Shown here: positions 60,703 to 64,000 of the stretch, piece after piece
Numbering within the stretch: position 1 is the stretch's first letter
Layout of the letters: each line of letters starts with the position of its first letter
From: Sulfitobacter dubius
GTDB lineage: Bacteria; Pseudomonadota; Alphaproteobacteria; Rhodobacterales; Rhodobacteraceae
Length of the DNA: 64,000 nucleotides
NCBI RefSeq assembly: GCF_900113435.1
Contig: NZ_FOPG01000001.1
Location: 620,001 to 684,000 of the forward strand
Reading direction: 5' to 3'
The notes under the pieces: model-generated
The model's input: the letters and a program-made list of their open reading frames with translations, nothing else
Database searches by the model: none
What the model was told of the DNA's origin: nothing
Program-made: the position numbers and the translations under genes

Positions 60703-61467
60703 CTATCCAGCGCGCTTTACGTGAACGAAACCTCCAGTTTCATTTTCCAATACCCCATGTTCGGCAGAAGTTGGCTTCGTCATGGCCTCCAAAAGAACCG
60801 GCACAGAGGTCCAATAGGGAATGTACCATTCCTGATCCACTTCAAGGATCAGCACCCGGTCCTTGGCAGCGTTATAGGCACCGATCAATGAGACATGCGG
60901 CCCGTCCCAATCACCAGTAACCACACCCTGATTAAAGTATATTAGAAGTACATCCTCTGCCGTACTTTCGTTGGCGGCCAATATCGCACGCAGTTTTTCG
61001 AGGGTCGCTTCGTCAGCAGTCGTGGGCTTAACGGTTTCTACTTGGTAGTCAGCCATATCAAGAGCAGCGAGCGTCTTGTCAGTGTATTCCACCAATTGGC
61101 TAAAGGTGACCCCGTCCCCGCCCTCCGCCGAAAGCCCCGCCCAAGTGGAATCCTCAAGCGTTTCAAGCAGTGTCGTTTGGGTCAGCACCGTATCTTCGGC
61201 CAGCTTCGGGAGGCCCCGCAACCCGTTGACAGCAGCCGTAACGGCCGCGATCGAACAGGCAGAGCTTGAAAACTGTGGCTTCACAAATGGCGAGTAGGCC
61301 CAGTAATCCGGAGCTGAGCTCTGCCGCAAATAGTCGGTCTCTTCCGGAAGAGAAGTTGCATTGGGGCCAAGTTTGGGCGCGTTTTCGTCGGCCATGGCTG
61401 ACGAAAGAACGCCGCAGAAGGCGGCACCACTGAGAAGGGCCGCCCGAGCAAGGGAAACTAAAGTCAT
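60703..61467 (-). CDS. Phytochelatin synthase family protein, exported
   Basis: 254 residues from the ATG at 61467 (AGGAAAATT upstream). Signal peptide to about residue 26 (SSAMA-DENA). The cysteine-protease-like triad fits: Cys71 in SSSACSIAAVTAAVNGLRG, His191 in GPHVSLIGAYNAAKDRVLILEV and Asp211 in VDQEWYIPYWTSVPVLLEAM. Bacterial PCS-like enzymes hydrolyse glutathione to gamma-Glu-Cys, and some make phytochelatins. The export signal suggests a periplasmic role, for example glutathione processing. Standalone gene, no operon partner; metal link not shown. Confidence 0.88.
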   Translation of the reverse strand: MTLVSLARAALLSGAAFCGVLSSAMADENAPKLGPNATSLPEETDYLRQSSAPDYWAYSPFVKPQFSSSACSIAAVTAAVNGLRGLPKLAEDTVLTQTTLLETLEDSTWAGLSAEGGDGVTFSQLVEYTDKTLAALDMADYQVETVKPTTADEATLEKLRAILAANESTAEDVLLIYFNQGVVTGDWDGPHVSLIGAYNAAKDRVLILEVDQEWYIPYWTSVPVLLEAMTKPTSAEHGVLENETGGFVHVKRAG

Positions 61468-62372
61468 AAGTAAATTTTCCTGGATATACGGATGAAGAAA
61501 CCGTACCACCGCCCTCTTACCTGTCAACGCAAATAAAATGTGGTCAAGCTATAGCTCTCCGCTGAGCCCGCGATTGGAAAATCCTTTAGCCACCAGTTTC
61601 TTAGGCGTTCGGTCCTAAGTTCTTTTCGAAGGTCAGACCTTTGGTGATTCAAGTTGGGATTGCGGTGCGCTGCCAGCCATTGGGTGAAGAGCATCGTATA
61701 GCCGCGAGTTACACTGAGCTAACGCCTATTCTCGTGTTGCGCCGAGATAGGATTGATCCGCTCTTTCAGACTTTCGATTGGGCTGGCGAAAATTAGTTTG
61801 GCGCGTTGCTGGGCCCCAAGCGCCGCGCTACATGCCTCGAATTAGGATCTGGCGGCTCGGAATTGAACAAAGAAACCGGGCCTCACTGGACCAAACGTTC
61901 AGATCAGCGGCAATCGATTGCCCGATCATCGCTGCCTCGATGTTTGACGTACTTCATCCGAAATAACTCCGGATGACACGGGTCAGATTGTTGTTTCTTA
62001 ACCTCTCCGCATAGAGAGCCTTCTTTGGCAGCCGTTAGTCCTACTTAAGCACGGCAGAGACTGTAAACGCAGGCAACGTCCTGCACCGATCCAGCAGTGC
62101 CCAACCGCGACAGGTCGAACTGTGGCGCAGACGAAACACTGAGGTTCTTACAGAAAACCTCACTTGCTCTTCGGCCACTGCCCCCCTAACGCGCAATCAG
62201 CATGAAGCGAATGGCCTCATGCAATGGAGATTTTATGCAAGAGCCCCGGGCCCGCGCCCGTTCCTGAACCTTCCCAGCCGGTAGGCTTCAGGAGCAACTG
62301 ACACATCAAGAACACTCAAGCGCTTTGCTGAGTGATCCTGTTTCTGTGCTCTCATAAAATCGAGACAATCCA
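61468..62372. other. Gene-free stretch
   Basis: About 900 bp without a recognisable gene. Short frames (up to 62 codons) look random. It is the largest gene-free block in the right part and could be decayed insertion DNA, but no terminal repeat or transposase fragment could be identified by eye. Confidence 0.4.
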
Positions 62373-62630
62373 TTGAATATATCAAAGCACGAACAGCGTG
62401 TTTTGCACGAACTCGCCCTTGGTGGAGCTATCCACTATGAACGGTGCGACAAGGGCAAGATCCGCGAAATCACCTGTTTCACACGCGAGGGACACGTCCT
62501 GACGGACTGCCCGCTCGACCTGTTCCAACGGCTGAGACGACGCCGCTTCATCCGCTCGCAAAACGGACGCCCCTACCGCGTGACGCGGCTGGGGATCACC
62601 TCTGTGCGCGCGCAACTTAACCAACGCTAA
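62373..62630 (+). CDS. yjhX: YjhX/TopAI family toxin (UPF0386)
   Basis: 85 residues from a TTG start: MNISKHEQRVLHELALGGAI then HYERCDKGKIREITCFTREG and RPYRVTRLGITSVRAQLNQR. This matches the whole YjhX family, about 85 residues, which in E. coli (TopAI) inhibits topoisomerase I. The next gene, 14 bp downstream, encodes a GNAT protein like the cognate antitoxin YjhQ. So this is very likely a type II toxin-antitoxin module of the TopAI-YjhQ type. Confidence 0.9.
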   Translation: MNISKHEQRVLHELALGGAIHYERCDKGKIREITCFTREGHVLTDCPLDLFQRLRRRRFIRSQNGRPYRVTRLGITSVRAQLNQR

Positions 62631-62644
62631 AAGGATCAAAGACA

Positions 62645-63091
62645 ATGAATGATACAACTGAAACCATCCGCCCCTACCTCGCCGAGGACGTTGAGGCGGT
62701 AATCGACGTCTGGCAGCGGGCGAACGCCTTGGCCCATCCGTTTCTTTCCAAAGACTTCGTCGCCGAGGTGCATCAGGCGATGCGGGACGTCTACCTGCCC
62801 AACGCCGAAACCTATGTTCTGGAAAAGGGTGGGAACATTGCCGGCTTCATTGCACTTATCGGCAATGAGATCGGCGGCCTGTTTCTCGATCCGGCGTTGC
62901 ATGGGCAAGGCCATGGCCGGGCATTGGTGGACCACGCGGTCTCACTCAAGGGCCCACTGTCCGTAGAGGTCTTCCGCGACAACAAAATCGGGCGGCCCTT
63001 CTATGAGCGCTACGGGTTCGATTTCGTCGTCGACGAATTGCACGCGCCATCCGGTCAGGTTAGCCGCAAAATGGCGATGCCTGGCGCCTAA
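62645..63091 (+). CDS. GNAT acetyltransferase, YjhQ-like antitoxin candidate
   Basis: 148 residues. N-terminal ETIRPYLAEDVEAVIDVWQRANALAHPFLSKDFV, acetyl-CoA loop LHGQGHGRALVDHA (Q/R-x-x-G-x-G/A) and FRDNKIGRPFYERYGFDFV, the classical GNAT C-terminal strand. By position behind yjhX and length it corresponds to YjhQ, which neutralises TopAI in E. coli. The GNAT fold is firm; the antitoxin role is inferred from context. Confidence 0.85.
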   Translation: MNDTTETIRPYLAEDVEAVIDVWQRANALAHPFLSKDFVAEVHQAMRDVYLPNAETYVLEKGGNIAGFIALIGNEIGGLFLDPALHGQGHGRALVDHAVSLKGPLSVEVFRDNKIGRPFYERYGFDFVVDELHAPSGQVSRKMAMPGA

Positions 63092-63105
63092 TCTCACGAA
63101 CATAC

Positions 63106-63133
63106 TGCCCGTCCCCGTGAGTGGGGGCGGGCA
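63106..63133 (+). terminator. Terminator-like hairpin after the yjhX-yjhQ pair
   Basis: TGCCCGTCCCC (63106-63116) pairs with GGGGGCGGGCA (63123-63133), 11 bp with one T-G pair and loop GTGAGT, 15 bp after the stop codon. No T-tract (AACCAACC follows), so it may stop or stabilise the transcript. Confidence 0.5.
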
Positions 63134-63486
63134 AACCAACCTTCGTCCAGTGATCTCAGGCGGTTTCGTTCGTGACGATAGTGCTGTGTGAACTGTGTCT
63201 TATGGAGCGGAATGCGCCCGACACCCATGCAAACTATCGGCGGATGATGTTGAGTTGAAATGCAATCCGCATTCTTACTCTGCGGGCCATGCATATCTGC
63301 TCAACGCCCGTCTTTCGCAGCCAAGTTCGCTGCGGTTGCGAAATGCTCGACCAGTTTGCCTGTTAGGTTGGGCCCTAAACTCTCCTATGGCGGTACAGCA
63401 ATATAAGAACCACTTAGATCCCGGCAGTGCGGACTTTCCTGCCGTTCGACTGGTGGATTAGACCCCCTCCGTGATAACTTCCCCGA
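63134..63486. other. Gene-free stretch
   Basis: About 350 bp, no coding frame with identity; presumably holds the promoter of the next gene. Confidence 0.4.
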
Positions 63487-64000
63487 ATGAATTTCTTAGT
63501 TTCTCTTTCCGGGCTTCCCGGGGTCGGCAAAACGACCTTGGCAAAGAAATTGGCGGCGCTTACTCCGGCTATCCATCTTCGTGTAGATTCCGTTGAAACG
63601 GCTCTGCAAAGAAGCATTCTAAGTATTCATCCCGCAGAGGATGCAGGCTACCTGGCACTCGCAGCTATAGCACAAGACAACCTTTTGCTTGGCTTCGACG
63701 TTATTGCCGATACGGTCAATCCCATCGGAATTTCACGACAACTATGGACGAAGACCGCTTCCGATGGCGCGGCTCACCTGTTGAACGTCGAAGTAATCTG
63801 TTCGGATAAAGCGCTTCATCGAAAGCGAGTCGAGACGCGTATCAGCGATATCAAAGGGCTTGTCGTTCCCAACTGGCACGAGGTCTCCAAACGGACCTTT
63901 GAGCCGTGGAAGTGCGATCGCTTAATCGTGGATACCGCCCTTAACTCAGTTGACGAATGCGCAATTATGATCGCAAAGGAAATGGACCGTTTGAGGTATG
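63487..64000 (+). CDS. P-loop kinase (zeta-toxin/AAA family), cut by window edge
   Basis: From the ATG at 63487 the frame stays open to the window end (171 codons) beginning MNFLVSLSGLPGVGKTTLAK. Walker A is GLPGVGKTT (residues 9-17). Further on, IAQDNLLLGFDVIADTVNPI and VEVICSDKALHRKRVETRI fit the nucleotide-kinase-like P-loop proteins that include zeta toxins and chloramphenicol phosphotransferase-type kinases. The end lies outside. Substrate and role unknown. Confidence 0.8.
   Translation, partial: MNFLVSLSGLPGVGKTTLAKKLAALTPAIHLRVDSVETALQRSILSIHPAEDAGYLALAAIAQDNLLLGFDVIADTVNPIGISRQLWTKTASDGAAHLLNVEVICSDKALHRKRVETRISDIKGLVVPNWHEVSKRTFEPWKCDRLIVDTALNSVDECAIMIAKEMDRLRY

Overview
The window looks like a chromosome segment of an alphaproteobacterium of the Rhodobacteraceae (Roseobacter group). 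The left end has the order rplU-rpmA-GNAT-obgE that I associate with that family, the L21 protein carries the C-terminal helix-hairpin-helix extension typical of it, and codon use is fairly GC-rich throughout. I could run no database search, so family names rest on motifs and on recognition of protein sequence.

Layout. (1) 1-4075 is core chromosome: obgE (cut by the window edge), a GNAT acetyltransferase, rpmA and rplU, then two adjacent exported DUF2059-type proteins. (2) A complete tRNA-Ser(CGA) lies at 4076-4165. A 66-bp exact copy of its 3' portion recurs at 50637-50702, and both copies are followed by about 300-350 bp of diverged but alignable sequence. The 46.5 kb between them behaves like a genomic island inserted at, or rearranged around, tRNA-Ser. 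(3) Inside the island come, in order: a LysR / CmcJ-NvfI-like oxygenase / SDR group; an acetoin-dehydrogenase-like operon with an AcoR-type activator, in which E2 is split into a free lipoyl domain and a free catalytic domain and is accompanied by its own lipoate ligase; a crotonase, a medium-chain reductase, a 2OG-Fe(II) oxygenase and a cNMP-binding/thioredoxin-reductase-like fusion; a very GC-rich LacI-ABC transporter-phosphodiesterase operon; a ParD-like gene divergent from a second methionine aminopeptidase; an ECF sigma/DGPF/MAPEG group; a compact tyrosine recombinase; a LysR-MFS-luciferase-like-aldo/keto reductase group; an orphan histidine kinase; an RHH regulator / PHB depolymerase (frameshifted) / C45 hydrolase group; a ferritin-like pseudogene; an orphan MbcA/ParS-type antitoxin; two copies of a tiny unrecognised protein; a cyanophycin operon (cphB, cphA and a second Mur-ligase protein without ATP-grasp); and a HipBA pair next to the right boundary. 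(4) 51081-64000 beyond the tRNA fragment: a DUF1499 membrane protein, an RND efflux operon with divergent TetR, a TetR/Bcr-CflA drug exporter pair with two operator copies, a phytochelatin-synthase-like exported protein, a YjhX(TopAI)-YjhQ toxin-antitoxin pair, and a P-loop kinase cut by the right edge.

How it fits together. The island mixes carbon catabolism (acetoin-like 2-oxo acid or diketone cleavage feeding acetyl-CoA), nitrogen storage as cyanophycin, organophosphate-type uptake, polyester turnover, and maintenance modules (HipBA, orphan antitoxin, recombinase). At least two genes are decayed, so the island is not freshly acquired. The most unusual items are the split-E2 dehydrogenase, the CphB-CphA-Mur-like trio, an AcoR-type protein without the sigma-54 contact loop, a TrxR-like protein without its redox cysteines, and the duplicated tiny protein family.
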